This document shows, in pieces, positions 1-7,462 of a stretch of 48,816 bases of DNA. The position numbers were made by a program, and so were the translations under genes. The notes beneath the pieces are model-generated. The model saw only the letters and a program-made list of their open reading frames with translations. It had not been told where the DNA came from and made no database searches. Positions within the stretch are counted from its first letter, which is position 1. The number at the start of each line of letters is the position of its first letter. The stretch lies in NCBI GenBank assembly GCA_012842605.1, contig DUSN01000053.1, forward strand, positions 1-48,816. Reading direction: 5' to 3'. Origin of the DNA: Clostridiales bacterium (GTDB lineage Bacteria > Bacillota > Clostridia > Caldicoprobacterales > DTU083).

Positions 1-26
1 GTTATTGTAATATTAAACTGAGCCAT
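1..26 (-). CDS. 5' end of a gene running off the left edge, possibly an IS256-family transposase
   Basis: On the minus strand a strong GAGGAGG (34-40) sits seven bases before an ATG at 24-26, and the frame stays open to the window edge, reading MAQFNITI. From memory, IS256-family transposases of Clostridia often begin with a very similar MAQ-x-NIT-l peptide, and the upstream GTGTAAAA-like sequence near 101-110 resembles ends of that family. Only eight codons are visible, so the start is well supported while the identity is a guess. Any other gene with this N-terminus would fit equally well. Confidence 0.45.
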
Positions 27-125
27 GGTTCATCCTCCTCGGTTTGGTATTTGTTGGGCAACTTATATTTTAACCGAGGTGTGAGCTTTGGCTCAACTTC
101 TTTTTACACCATTATATAGACTTAA
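1..125 (-). mobile_element. Possible terminus of an IS256-like insertion sequence
   Basis: Upstream of the truncated minus-strand gene lie two hairpins, CTCGGTT/AACCGAG (38-44 with 72-78) and TGAGC-TTTG-GCTCA (82-95), then a minus-strand GTGTAAAA stretch near 101-110. The first hairpin touches the ribosome binding site, which is what one expects of transposase mRNAs protected from read-through expression. The exact end, the terminal inverted repeat and the target duplication cannot be defined because only one end is in the window. Confidence 0.25.
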
Positions 126-246
126 TCGCTGCCTGGTTTATTACGGTACATTTGCAATGTAAATTAGAAACAATGTATTATATAAAAATGATTTGTACAT
201 AATATAAGTAAATTGCTGCAAATAACCGGGTTGCTGATTCTATTGG

Positions 247-274
247 AAAAACGCCGCAGTGCTGCGGCGTTTTT
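247..274 (-). terminator. Rho-independent terminator of the LCP gene (bidirectional)
   Basis: A 12-bp GC-rich stem (247-258 with 263-274) with a GTGC loop is flanked by A5 on one side and T5 on the other, so it can terminate transcription in both directions. It lies about 30 bases after the stop of the minus-strand LCP gene. Confidence 0.85.
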
Positions 275-305
275 CTTTGTTATTATCTATATTAATTTTT
301 CTGGC

Positions 306-1976
306 TTAACCTTCATTACCGCTATCACCCGAGGGAGCAGCAGTCGGTTCAGAATCCGGAGTAGAAGTAGGCTGAACAGTTGGCTCTGCCGTAAGATCTG
401 GTGTAGGTTGAACAGTTGGATTTGGCGTAGCGGTCGGAGCCGCTGTCGGGCTGGGTGTGGGTGTTGGTGCCTGGGTTGGGTGAGGAGTTGGGCTTGGTTT
501 TGCTGTCGGTTCAGTCTCCAATTTTTTCTTAAGGTTGGTCCAGAATGCATTCAAATCAGATGCAGCCGAACCAATTTCACTAAACTTTTTCTGTTCTATT
601 AAGCTGCGTAACAGCGCTATTTTGCCATTCAACTTATCTAAGTCTGCAGCAGATATCCTGAACTTGTAACCGGGCAGTTCACTCTCAACCAATGCCAATA
701 CAGATTTGCCTGCTGTCATTTCCTCTTTTCTTTTATCCAGCGATGGAGTCAGTTCAGTCAAATATTTTTCAATTTCCATCACCGTTGTTTCAATATCATC
801 TATTTCGCCTTCTTTCATTGCTTTATCAAGCAGCGTAATTCCGTCGTTCAGCAATAGCACTTCTTTATCCAGCAGGACTTCACCATATTGTGCCAGTGTT
901 TTGGACGCCTCGTTTAACCATTTTTGACCCAAGGCTTTTAACTCATCCAGTTTCTTACGGAGCTGTTCCTTTATATAATACACATCTTCTTCTTTATCAT
1001 AGGTGGTAATATTTAAGCCAAACAGCTCGTTGAGCAGTTCATTCTTTTTCTTCTGATCAATACCCCATAAGCTCATTTTATCCATAGTCAGGTAATTCCC
1101 AGGTATCATAAACCGCTCTATGTCTTCTTCCACATTAAGCCTGGAGGCAAAAAGAGCCAGGGCTGCAATCTGCTTAATGTTAAGGTTGGTCCACATATCA
1201 TCCTTAACAGCATCAAATATTCCAGGCAGCTTTGTCAATGAATTAGTGGATTTAAGCTCACTCAGGATGCTGATCAGCAGCTTCTGCTGCCGGCCTACCC
1301 TGTCAATATCTCCTCCTGCTGTCTTCCGGTGCCGTGCATAGGCCAAGGCTTGCCGTCCGTTAAGCTTTTGCAGGCCGGGCTCCAGTCCTGCATAGGATAT
1401 AGGCACATCAACTTCATAGGTAATACCGCCAAGCCTGTCTATTATTTCTACGAAAACGTTCATATCAATAGCAGCGTAGTAGTGTATAGGTATACCCCCC
1501 ATAAGATCCTGTACTGTTTTAATTGTTGTTTCAAATCCTTTACCTTTAAAGCCGCCGCCGAAAACAAACGCTGCATTTACCCTGTTCTTTTCTTTTCTTC
1601 CCCAGATTTTTACATAACTGTCACGAGGGATGGAAATCAGATAGACATGACTTTCTGAGAAATCAATGGAAGCCAGTATAATTGTGTCTGTCCGGAATGC
1701 ACCCATGGTTTGGTACCGGTCTTCATCAGCATCTAATCCCAGCAAAAGTATATTAACCCTGTTTTCATCGAATTGATACGGTTCCTCTGTTTCCACAGGG
1801 TCAAGGGTTTCGCCCGGATCAGCTGCAGCGGGATTATCCGCAGGATCCGGATTATTAACCGGCGGGTCTCCAAATAATGACTCAGGATTGTTGATTTGGT
1901 ACCAGAAATGCATTGCATAACCACCAATGGCAAGCACCAATACAAGCAGCGTTATTAATATAATCCGTTTTTTCAT
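306..1976 (-). CDS. LytR-CpsA-Psr (LCP) family cell envelope protein with Pro/Thr-rich tail
   Basis: LCP proteins are membrane-anchored enzymes that transfer undecaprenyl-linked polymers (teichoic acids, capsule) onto peptidoglycan. A single transmembrane helix spans about residues 5-22, followed by a short Pro/Asp-rich linker and the LCP domain at about 73-240. Visible family features are the FRTDT motif (94-98), SIPRDS (115-120), NRVNAA (131-136) and the ARHRKTAGGDIDR segment around 214-226, which carry the arginines and aspartates that bind the lipid pyrophosphate. The rest is unusual: a long charged helical region (about 310-490) and a roughly 65-residue tail of Pro-Thr-Ala repeats that probably crosses the wall. 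At 556 residues it is much longer than typical LCP proteins of 300-400. It is monocistronic with its own terminator. The polymer substrate is unknown. Confidence 0.9.
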   Translation of the reverse strand: MKKRIILITLLVLVLAIGGYAMHFWYQINNPESLFGDPPVNNPDPADNPAAADPGETLDPVETEEPYQFDENRVNILLLGLDADEDRYQTMGAFRTDTIILASIDFSESHVYLISIPRDSYVKIWGRKEKNRVNAAFVFGGGFKGKGFETTIKTVQDLMGGIPIHYYAAIDMNVFVEIIDRLGGITYEVDVPISYAGLEPGLQKLNGRQALAYARHRKTAGGDIDRVGRQQKLLISILSELKSTNSLTKLPGIFDAVKDDMWTNLNIKQIAALALFASRLNVEEDIERFMIPGNYLTMDKMSLWGIDQKKKNELLNELFGLNITTYDKEEDVYYIKEQLRKKLDELKALGQKWLNEASKTLAQYGEVLLDKEVLLLNDGITLLDKAMKEGEIDDIETTVMEIEKYLTELTPSLDKRKEEMTAGKSVLALVESELPGYKFRISAADLDKLNGKIALLRSLIEQKKFSEIGSAASDLNAFWTNLKKKLETEPTAKPSPTPHPTQAPTPTPSPTAAPTATPNPTVQPTPDLTAEPTVQPTSTPDSEPTAAPSGDSGNEG

Positions 1977-2033
1977 TTCTATTTCCCCTTATCATTCTCC
2001 CATGAGAAAAATCTAAGTTTACTTGTTAAACTT

Positions 2034-2063
2034 TTAACTTTTTAACTGTAAATATGATATAAT
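2034..2063 (+). promoter_or_regulatory. Probable sigma-A promoter of the 51-residue Cys-rich gene
   Basis: TTAACT at 2034-2039 and a perfect TATAAT at 2058-2063 are separated by 18 bases. The gene's ATG follows 34 bases later, preceded by ACGGAGG. Confidence 0.5.
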
Positions 2064-2097
2064 CAAGGTATAGACTCTAATTTACGGAGGCGAGCGT

Positions 2098-2253
2098 ATG
2101 ACCTTAACACCCGAAAACAGCAATACACAGGAAACAACTAATCAATGCTATGCATTTTGCCCTGAATGCGGATCTGACCTTTATTACAGAGATAATGAAT
2201 GTATCTGCAAAAACAAGAACTGTTCCTGGACCTGCGATAATTGCAAGAAATAA
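2098..2253 (+). CDS. 51-residue cysteine-rich small protein, putative zinc ribbon
   Basis: This short ORF starts at an ATG preceded by ACGGAGG with 7-base spacing and sits behind a good promoter. The product has eight cysteines in 51 residues (17, 21, 24, 35, 37, 42, 46, 49), including CPEC at 21-24 and a C-terminal CxxxCxxC, arranged as in a treble-clef or zinc-ribbon knuckle. There is no signal peptide or membrane segment, so it is expected in the cytosol, binding one or two zinc ions. The gene stands alone, convergent with the B12/radical SAM gene and sharing its 3' hairpin. No function can be assigned. A chance ORF is unlikely given the promoter, RBS and cysteine spacing. Confidence 0.75.
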   Translation: MTLTPENSNTQETTNQCYAFCPECGSDLYYRDNECICKNKNCSWTCDNCKK

Positions 2254-2268
2254 ATCCCGGAGATCTAT

Positions 2269-2305
2269 CACCATATAGTCCGCCTTATTGGCGGATTATA
2301 TGGTG
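2269..2305. terminator. Long hairpin between convergent genes
   Basis: Sixteen bases at 2269-2284 pair with 2290-2305 with one G-T wobble and a TTATT loop. It overlaps the stop codon of the minus-strand radical SAM gene and lies 15 bases after the stop of the small Cys-rich gene. There is no T-run on either strand, so it may stabilise 3' ends or terminate weakly rather than act as a classical intrinsic terminator. Confidence 0.55.
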
Positions 2306-4044
2306 AAATGCAGTATTTGCGGCCGCTTAAGCACTCCCCGGCGATTCATATAATTAAATACAGCTGCGGTGCGTCCTTCGGCATATGCATCTGACCCGTT
2401 CAAGTCCATTCGGTAATTAAAGACCTCCAGGTGCAGCCTTCTTAGTATCTGTTTTGGTGTATAACCTTCACAGCCTTTCAACTGTTTTACCAAAGCCTCA
2501 TCCTTCATCAAAACATCCTGCATATGTCTGTACAGGGCTTTGTCTTCAACAGGCTCAATTCCTTTGGGATATCTGCCTGGTTTTTCTTTCATTGCATAAT
2601 CAAATCTAAGCAGTTCCTTAAAAAGCCTCATATCTATATCTTCGAAGCTTTCGGCATATTCCAGCAAATGCTCATATAGTCTTATATTGCTGTGGGAGTA
2701 CCGGAAATATCCATTTTTATCCCAATACTCCGCCATACTGTCAAAAATACCGTAATAATCCCCTTCCCTTTGCTGGATCAGGTATTCCAATGACCGGTCA
2801 AAGCAATGCGAGTTGTAATAAAGCTCCACAAGCTCCTCTATTTGCTTCAGCCTGGCTATATCATTATAGCTCAGTACATGATTTGACAGTACCTCATAGG
2901 GCGGGTATGAGGTATAGCTGTATGCATATATTGATGCAGCATTCCTGAGCCCTGAACCCTTAAGCATTTTCAGGAATCCAAGCTGCAGCCTGTGAGGAGA
3001 CATGCCTAAAACTCGATTAATTGAACAAGCCATGGAGTTTATATCTTCTTCCGGAAGACCGGCTATTAAATCAAGATGAATATGTATATTATCATTATTT
3101 ACTAACTTTCTTACTGCTTTTTCGATCCCTGAGATATCCGTTTTTCTGCTTATGGCAGTCAAGGTTGCTTCCGCAGTAGATTGAACCCCAATTTCAAACT
3201 GAAACATTCCCGGAGGAGCTTGTGCAAGAATATCCATCATTTCATTGTCTATCAAGTCACCCGCCATTTCAAAGTGAAAGTTGGTGCTGCCATTCAGATT
3301 AATAAGGTAACGGAAAATTTCCTTTGCCCTGCCTGGATTGCAGTTAAAGGTCCTATCAACAAATTTCACCTGTTTTACGCCTGACTTCACAAAGTATGCC
3401 AGCTCTTCCTTTACCCGTTCAATAGAGAGAAAACGCACCGGGCCGGTGATAGATGACAGGCAATACTGGCACCTGTATGGGCAGCCTCTTGATGATTCAT
3501 AGTATATAATCCTGTCATCCAATCCTGTTAACCCATCACTGTAGGCAAAAGGAATGGAGTACAGCAGAATTGGTTCACGGCTTGGATTCTTAATAATATT
3601 GCCATCTTTTCTCCAAACTAAACCCTTGACATCCGATATACTGCCTCTTCCATGCAAACAGTCTAAAAATTCACGAAAAGTCTCTTCCCCTTCTCCAACT
3701 ACAATATAATCTATGAATGAATTCTGAACCATCATCTCCTCACTGTCATATGATACTTCCGGGCCTCCCAAAAGAACCCGGCAGTCGGGAAGAATTTTCT
3801 TTATAGTATCTATAACGTCAAGAGTCATCCGAATATTCCAAATATAACAGGAAAAACATAACAAATCCGGATGCTGAGCAGCCAATGCGGAAACGACCTT
3901 ATCTATGGGATCATTTATAGTAAATTCCAAAATAGCTATATCGGCATAGCTGTCTTTACAATATGCCTTTAATGATCTAAGTGCAAGGCTGCTGTGTATG
4001 TATTTGGAATTTAAGGTAACCAATACCGTCTTTTTAGTTTTCAT
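2296..4044 (-). CDS. B12-binding domain radical SAM protein (DUF4080 type)
   Basis: The 582-residue protein has an N-terminal cobalamin-binding-like Rossmann domain (about 1-135, with LLGGPEVSYD at 91-100 and VVGEGEETF at 115-123), then a radical SAM TIM-barrel core with the CxxxCxxC iron-sulfur motif CPYRCQYC at 188-195. The C-terminal 200 residues match my recollection of the DUF4080 extension. Such enzymes use a 5'-deoxyadenosyl radical with cobalamin for methylations or rearrangements on unactivated carbon; the substrate of this subgroup is unknown. The canonical DxHxxG base-off histidine motif is not seen in the first domain. The gene is transcribed alone. The family is certain; the reaction is not. 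Confidence 0.85.
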   Translation of the reverse strand: MKTKKTVLVTLNSKYIHSSLALRSLKAYCKDSYADIAILEFTINDPIDKVVSALAAQHPDLLCFSCYIWNIRMTLDVIDTIKKILPDCRVLLGGPEVSYDSEEMMVQNSFIDYIVVGEGEETFREFLDCLHGRGSISDVKGLVWRKDGNIIKNPSREPILLYSIPFAYSDGLTGLDDRIIYYESSRGCPYRCQYCLSSITGPVRFLSIERVKEELAYFVKSGVKQVKFVDRTFNCNPGRAKEIFRYLINLNGSTNFHFEMAGDLIDNEMMDILAQAPPGMFQFEIGVQSTAEATLTAISRKTDISGIEKAVRKLVNNDNIHIHLDLIAGLPEEDINSMACSINRVLGMSPHRLQLGFLKMLKGSGLRNAASIYAYSYTSYPPYEVLSNHVLSYNDIARLKQIEELVELYYNSHCFDRSLEYLIQQREGDYYGIFDSMAEYWDKNGYFRYSHSNIRLYEHLLEYAESFEDIDMRLFKELLRFDYAMKEKPGRYPKGIEPVEDKALYRHMQDVLMKDEALVKQLKGCEGYTPKQILRRLHLEVFNYRMDLNGSDAYAEGRTAAVFNYMNRRGVLKRPQILHFTI

Positions 4045-4247
4045 ATTTTAATTATATACCATTCAAGCAAAAACATCATCAGAAATCACCTGCTTTAGTA
4101 TGTAATATTTGTTATCTTACTTAAACATTTGTTACAAAAGTATTACCAATATATACATGTATTCTTTTCAAAATTTGTAATTTATAATGTATATACCGAC
4201 CTTAAAGTATCACCCTTTTCTGTAAAAATATAAAGGGGGGGAATGAA

Positions 4248-5699
4248 TTGAGGCTGAGAAAATACATACGAATATGGGTGATGTGCATTATCTTTACCAT
4301 TGTGTTCGCATCAGCTGCACAAGCCGCTGAACTGGGAACACGGGTCTTAGCAAAAGGAATGTCCGGCGAAGATGTAAGCGAATTGCAGCAATTGTTAAAA
4401 CGCATCGGATATTTCAACACAAATGTTACAGGTTATTACGGAGATGTGACAGCAGCATCGGTAAAAAATTTCCAGGCAGCTTATGGTTTGACCCGGGACG
4501 GAGTAGCAGGACTTGAAACCATCTATCGAATTAAATATGAAAATGGTGTAGCTGCTGATTCCTTTGTCTGTACACGTGTACTGAAAAAAGGAATGAGCGG
4601 TGTGGATGTACAAAACCTGCAGGAAGTCTTAAAGAGACTGGGACATTTGCCGGCCAGTCTGAAAACAACTCAATATTTTGGGGACCAAACCCTTTCAGGT
4701 GTTCTTTCATTTCAAAAGAGTGCCGGACTTGCTGTTGATGGTTCTGTGGGACCGGCCACAAGGTCAGCAATAAAAAGTGCACTGGATAAGCTGAATCAAG
4801 GAAAGAATTCCGGAAATAACAACAGCTCGGGCGGTGCAAACAGTAACGGACAAATATATACAGTCCAAGCAGGTGATACTTTATGGTTATTATCACAGAA
4901 ATTTAATACTACAGTTGAAAAAATCCAGCAAGCCAACAACCTCAGCAGCACCATAATATATGTCGGGCAAAAGCTTTCAATACCAACGGGCAAAAAAGAA
5001 AACAGCGGTGGGACAGGAGATACTCAGACTGTTACGGTATCATACATAAATTACACAGTTAAAGCCGGTGACACCATTTGGTCCATTGCAAATTCCTACA
5101 GCATCCCTCAGAATGATCTTATGAAAGCTAATAATTTTAACTCCGGCACCATTTTGTATATTGGACAGGTTATCAAAGTACCGGTCTACAATGTGCCGGT
5201 GAAATCCACCCCCGGACCTCAGTACGGTGAACTGCTGGATTGGTGGACAGAAGCTCAGTACGTGCTTAAGTTTAACGAACCCTTTACAATTACAGATTTT
5301 TATACCGGTACCACCTTCAAAGCAGTCAGAACATTCGGAGCCAACCACGCAGACTGCGAACCATTGACAGCAGCTGATACAGCGGCCATCAAAAAGCTGT
5401 GGAATCAATACCATGCAAGCTATTGGACCTCCAGGCCTGTCCTAATCAGCATTAACGGCAGAAAACTGGCTGCTTCCATGAGCGCCTCATTCCATGCAGG
5501 AGTGGACAGCCAACCCAACGGTGCTTATGTATATAACAGAAGCGGGGACTATGGATACGGTGAGAATTACGATGCCATAAAGGGAAATGATGCAGACGGG
5601 CATTTTGATATCCACTTCCTTAACAGTACCACCCATGGAACAGGCACAGTCAACCAGAACCATCAGAATAATGTTAAAATAGCTGCCGGCCTGAAGTAA
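4248..5699 (+). CDS. Secreted protein with two PG-binding and two LysM domains and a conserved C-terminal domain
   Basis: Translation starts at TTG 4248, chosen because AAAGGGGGGG lies just upstream and the encoded N-terminus is a clean signal peptide cleaved after AQA (about residue 26). Two PG_binding_1 repeats follow (about 37-95 and 115-178), a Gly/Asn/Ser linker, then two LysM repeats (about 203-246 and 269-312) with the typical GDTLW/GDTIW and YVGQ/YIGQ motifs. The final 160 residues form a separate domain rich in histidine and aspartate, ending in a FDIHFLNSTTHGTG-type motif. It is not an L,D-transpeptidase (no HxxxxxxCxxC-like active site) and I know no function for it. The architecture indicates a cell-wall or spore-cortex protein. 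A terminator follows the stop. Confidence 0.85.
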   Translation: MRLRKYIRIWVMCIIFTIVFASAAQAAELGTRVLAKGMSGEDVSELQQLLKRIGYFNTNVTGYYGDVTAASVKNFQAAYGLTRDGVAGLETIYRIKYENGVAADSFVCTRVLKKGMSGVDVQNLQEVLKRLGHLPASLKTTQYFGDQTLSGVLSFQKSAGLAVDGSVGPATRSAIKSALDKLNQGKNSGNNNSSGGANSNGQIYTVQAGDTLWLLSQKFNTTVEKIQQANNLSSTIIYVGQKLSIPTGKKENSGGTGDTQTVTVSYINYTVKAGDTIWSIANSYSIPQNDLMKANNFNSGTILYIGQVIKVPVYNVPVKSTPGPQYGELLDWWTEAQYVLKFNEPFTITDFYTGTTFKAVRTFGANHADCEPLTAADTAAIKKLWNQYHASYWTSRPVLISINGRKLAASMSASFHAGVDSQPNGAYVYNRSGDYGYGENYDAIKGNDADGHFDIHFLNSTTHGTGTVNQNHQNNVKIAAGLK

Positions 5700-5712
5700 G
5701 CATAAAAATTAA

Positions 5713-5742
5713 CGGGATGAACCTTCTTCATCCCGATTTTTT
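5713..5742 (+). terminator. Rho-independent terminator of the LysM gene
   Basis: CGGGATGA (5713-5720) pairs with TCATCCCG (5728-5735), followed by an A and six Ts. It lies 14 bases after the stop codon. Confidence 0.85.
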
Positions 5743-5840
5743 ATCCTCTTTACTGCTTAATCTTCAGGTACTGATTTGAAAGATTGCACCTTCTTCCATA
5801 TATTTCGATATTGTACTAAAACAAAATGTAAAAAAAGCTC

Positions 5841-5869
5841 TTGCATTTTTCCATGCTTCATCTTATAAT
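5841..5869 (+). promoter_or_regulatory. Sigma-A promoter of tRNA-Thr
   Basis: TTGCAT at 5841-5846 and TATAAT at 5864-5869 are spaced by exactly 17 bases, and the mature tRNA 5' end is 21 bases after the -10 box. Confidence 0.85.
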
Positions 5870-5890
5870 AGTCAATGTCGTTCTAAAAAT

Positions 5891-5966
<76 letters not shown>

Positions 5967-5974
5967 GTTTTTTT

Positions 5975-6010
5975 AAAGCCTTTGAAAGCGAGTCTTTCAA
6001 AGGCTTTTTT
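5975..6010 (+). terminator. Rho-independent terminator of tRNA-Thr
   Basis: AAAGCCTTTGAAAG (5975-5988) pairs perfectly with CTTTCAAAGGCTTT (5994-6007) and leads into a T-run ending at 6010. The distal arm also encodes the last codons of the convergent minus-strand zinc-ribbon gene, whose stop is at 5997. Confidence 0.9.
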
Positions 6011-6293
6011 CAGTATGATTCTGGTTAAGCACTTCAGCTATGGAGCTTGCATCCATATTTGGGTTCCATTCATGAAAATAGCAAGGAAACTGAGTGCCGC
6101 ACTTGCTGCACTCAATGTATTGTCTCATATCCTTTTGCTCGCGCTCGTCATACATGTATGGGAGAAATTCGTCGACGTTTTTTGTGCCTGGTGCATCCGA
6201 ATCAATAGCATAGGAATACACATAGCTTGCTTCATACTTCATCATTAAGCTGTTGCTTCCGCAAACAGGACAAGAAGCCTTCTTTTTTTCCAT
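5997..6293 (-). CDS. Small protein with two CxxC knuckles (putative zinc ribbon)
   Basis: The 98-residue product has CPVC at 8-11 and CSKC at about 62-65, the spacing of a zinc ribbon with an unusually long acidic, tyrosine-rich insert between the knuckles. A HEWNPN sequence follows the second pair. No membrane segment or signal peptide is present. The ATG is preceded by TTGGAGGAG. It lies 48 bases downstream of the DHHW gene in the same direction and may be the last cistron of that operon. The 3' end overlaps the tRNA terminator of the opposite strand. I do not recognise a named family; nucleic-acid binding is only a guess. Confidence 0.75.
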   Translation of the reverse strand: MEKKKASCPVCGSNSLMMKYEASYVYSYAIDSDAPGTKNVDEFLPYMYDEREQKDMRQYIECSKCGTQFPCYFHEWNPNMDASSIAEVLNQNHTEKSL

Positions 6294-6341
6294 AGTTACT
6301 CCTCCAAGCAGAAAAGTTATACTCTACAGTATTATTTCCCG

Positions 6342-7445
6342 CTATCTGAAAAGATAACTATTATTGAGAATCTGAGTGTTATACAGGAAAAGCACGTCCT
6401 GATACTGAGAAAAGTCTATATAATCATCCAGCACCTGGCTCGAAATATAGCGCAGGTCTACCAGCACTATCTCTGAATACCCCATCATCAACAGTGGTGC
6501 AATACTGCTTCCGAAGGAATCCCTGAATAATATGAGCTTTCTGCCGTTTTTGGCATTATTATTGGTAATCTTCAGCAAAGGTTTTGCTCCGGATAAATAA
6601 ACATCATAGGGATCTATTCCTTTGAATTTTTCCGGAACATAGACTTTAATATTATCCTTAATTTCATAATCATATACGGTGCAGCTGTCCAGCAAATGGT
6701 TATTCAAGTAGATAAGCGAATCCGGTTCTGCCTTCATAGCTGACTGACCGTACAAGGAACCATAGAACGGAAACAGCTCCTTGTATTCATAATCCGCATC
6801 CGATGCTTTCGCATCACTGCCCATTTCTTTCAGCAGCTTATCAGCTATCCCCAATATCTTTTCCTGTCTCCAGTGTATGTCGGTGCGGTAGTAATCATCT
6901 ATTGTCAATGAATCAAACAAATCAATGTATTTTATATTCTTAACATTTTCCTGCATGGTATCCAGCAATTTGCTATAGTCCATTGACAGGAAACCGTGCT
7001 TGTCCGCAAGAAAATAGTTCTTGTCAGGAATAACGGCATAGTAGACATTCTTATCTTTCAGAAATTCGTCATAGAGCTTGTTCAGCTTATCTGCTGCATT
7101 TTTAATGGAGTTAACATTCAGCGGATATACCATTTTGCTTATATTGCCGTCTATTATATAAATATCATTGTTATCCCATTGCCGGAATATATGGTAGGTT
7201 CCTATGGCTTTTATTCTTCTGAAAGCATCCCTGAATATAAATTGATCCAGCGTATATTTGTCAAATTCCTCAAAAAACTCTCCGCTAATAAGGCTTTCAA
7301 AAGAAAAAGCAGGAGCGGCTGCCAGCCTTCTCCTCTCGCTGAATGTAAACTCATTATCAGGGAGGATGATATTTGCCAGGAAAACTCCTGCAATAATAAC
7401 TGCAAAGGATAATGATACTATTGTGTTCTTTAATCTTATATCCAT
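6342..7445 (-). CDS. DHHW-type (DltD/AlgX-like) membrane-anchored SGNH protein
   Basis: This 367-residue protein has one N-terminal membrane helix (about 8-28) and an extracytoplasmic domain of the DHHW/AlgX type. The ERRRLAAAPAFSFESLISGEFFEEFDKYTLDQFIFRD region (37-73 approximately) and a TDIHW motif at 188-192 are hallmarks, and a C-terminal RDSFGSS segment carries the likely catalytic serine. Partners of MBOAT proteins in this class complete transfer of acyl groups from the membrane to an extracellular polysaccharide. It begins 18 bases after the MBOAT gene ends, so the two are co-transcribed and probably translationally linked. The acceptor polymer is not identifiable here; the LCP and CapA-like genes are possible functional relatives but not linked. 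Confidence 0.85.
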   Translation of the reverse strand: MDIRLKNTIVSLSFAVIIAGVFLANIILPDNEFTFSERRRLAAAPAFSFESLISGEFFEEFDKYTLDQFIFRDAFRRIKAIGTYHIFRQWDNNDIYIIDGNISKMVYPLNVNSIKNAADKLNKLYDEFLKDKNVYYAVIPDKNYFLADKHGFLSMDYSKLLDTMQENVKNIKYIDLFDSLTIDDYYRTDIHWRQEKILGIADKLLKEMGSDAKASDADYEYKELFPFYGSLYGQSAMKAEPDSLIYLNNHLLDSCTVYDYEIKDNIKVYVPEKFKGIDPYDVYLSGAKPLLKITNNNAKNGRKLILFRDSFGSSIAPLLMMGYSEIVLVDLRYISSQVLDDYIDFSQYQDVLFLYNTQILNNSYLFR

Positions 7446-7462
7446 TTCTGCCCTCGCTTATG

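Noticed and set aside
4045..4247. Candidate riboswitch before the LysM gene
   Set aside because: The AT-rich leader has a TATAAT-like box (4183-4188) but no good -35 and no conserved aptamer motif such as those of ydaO or GEMM elements.
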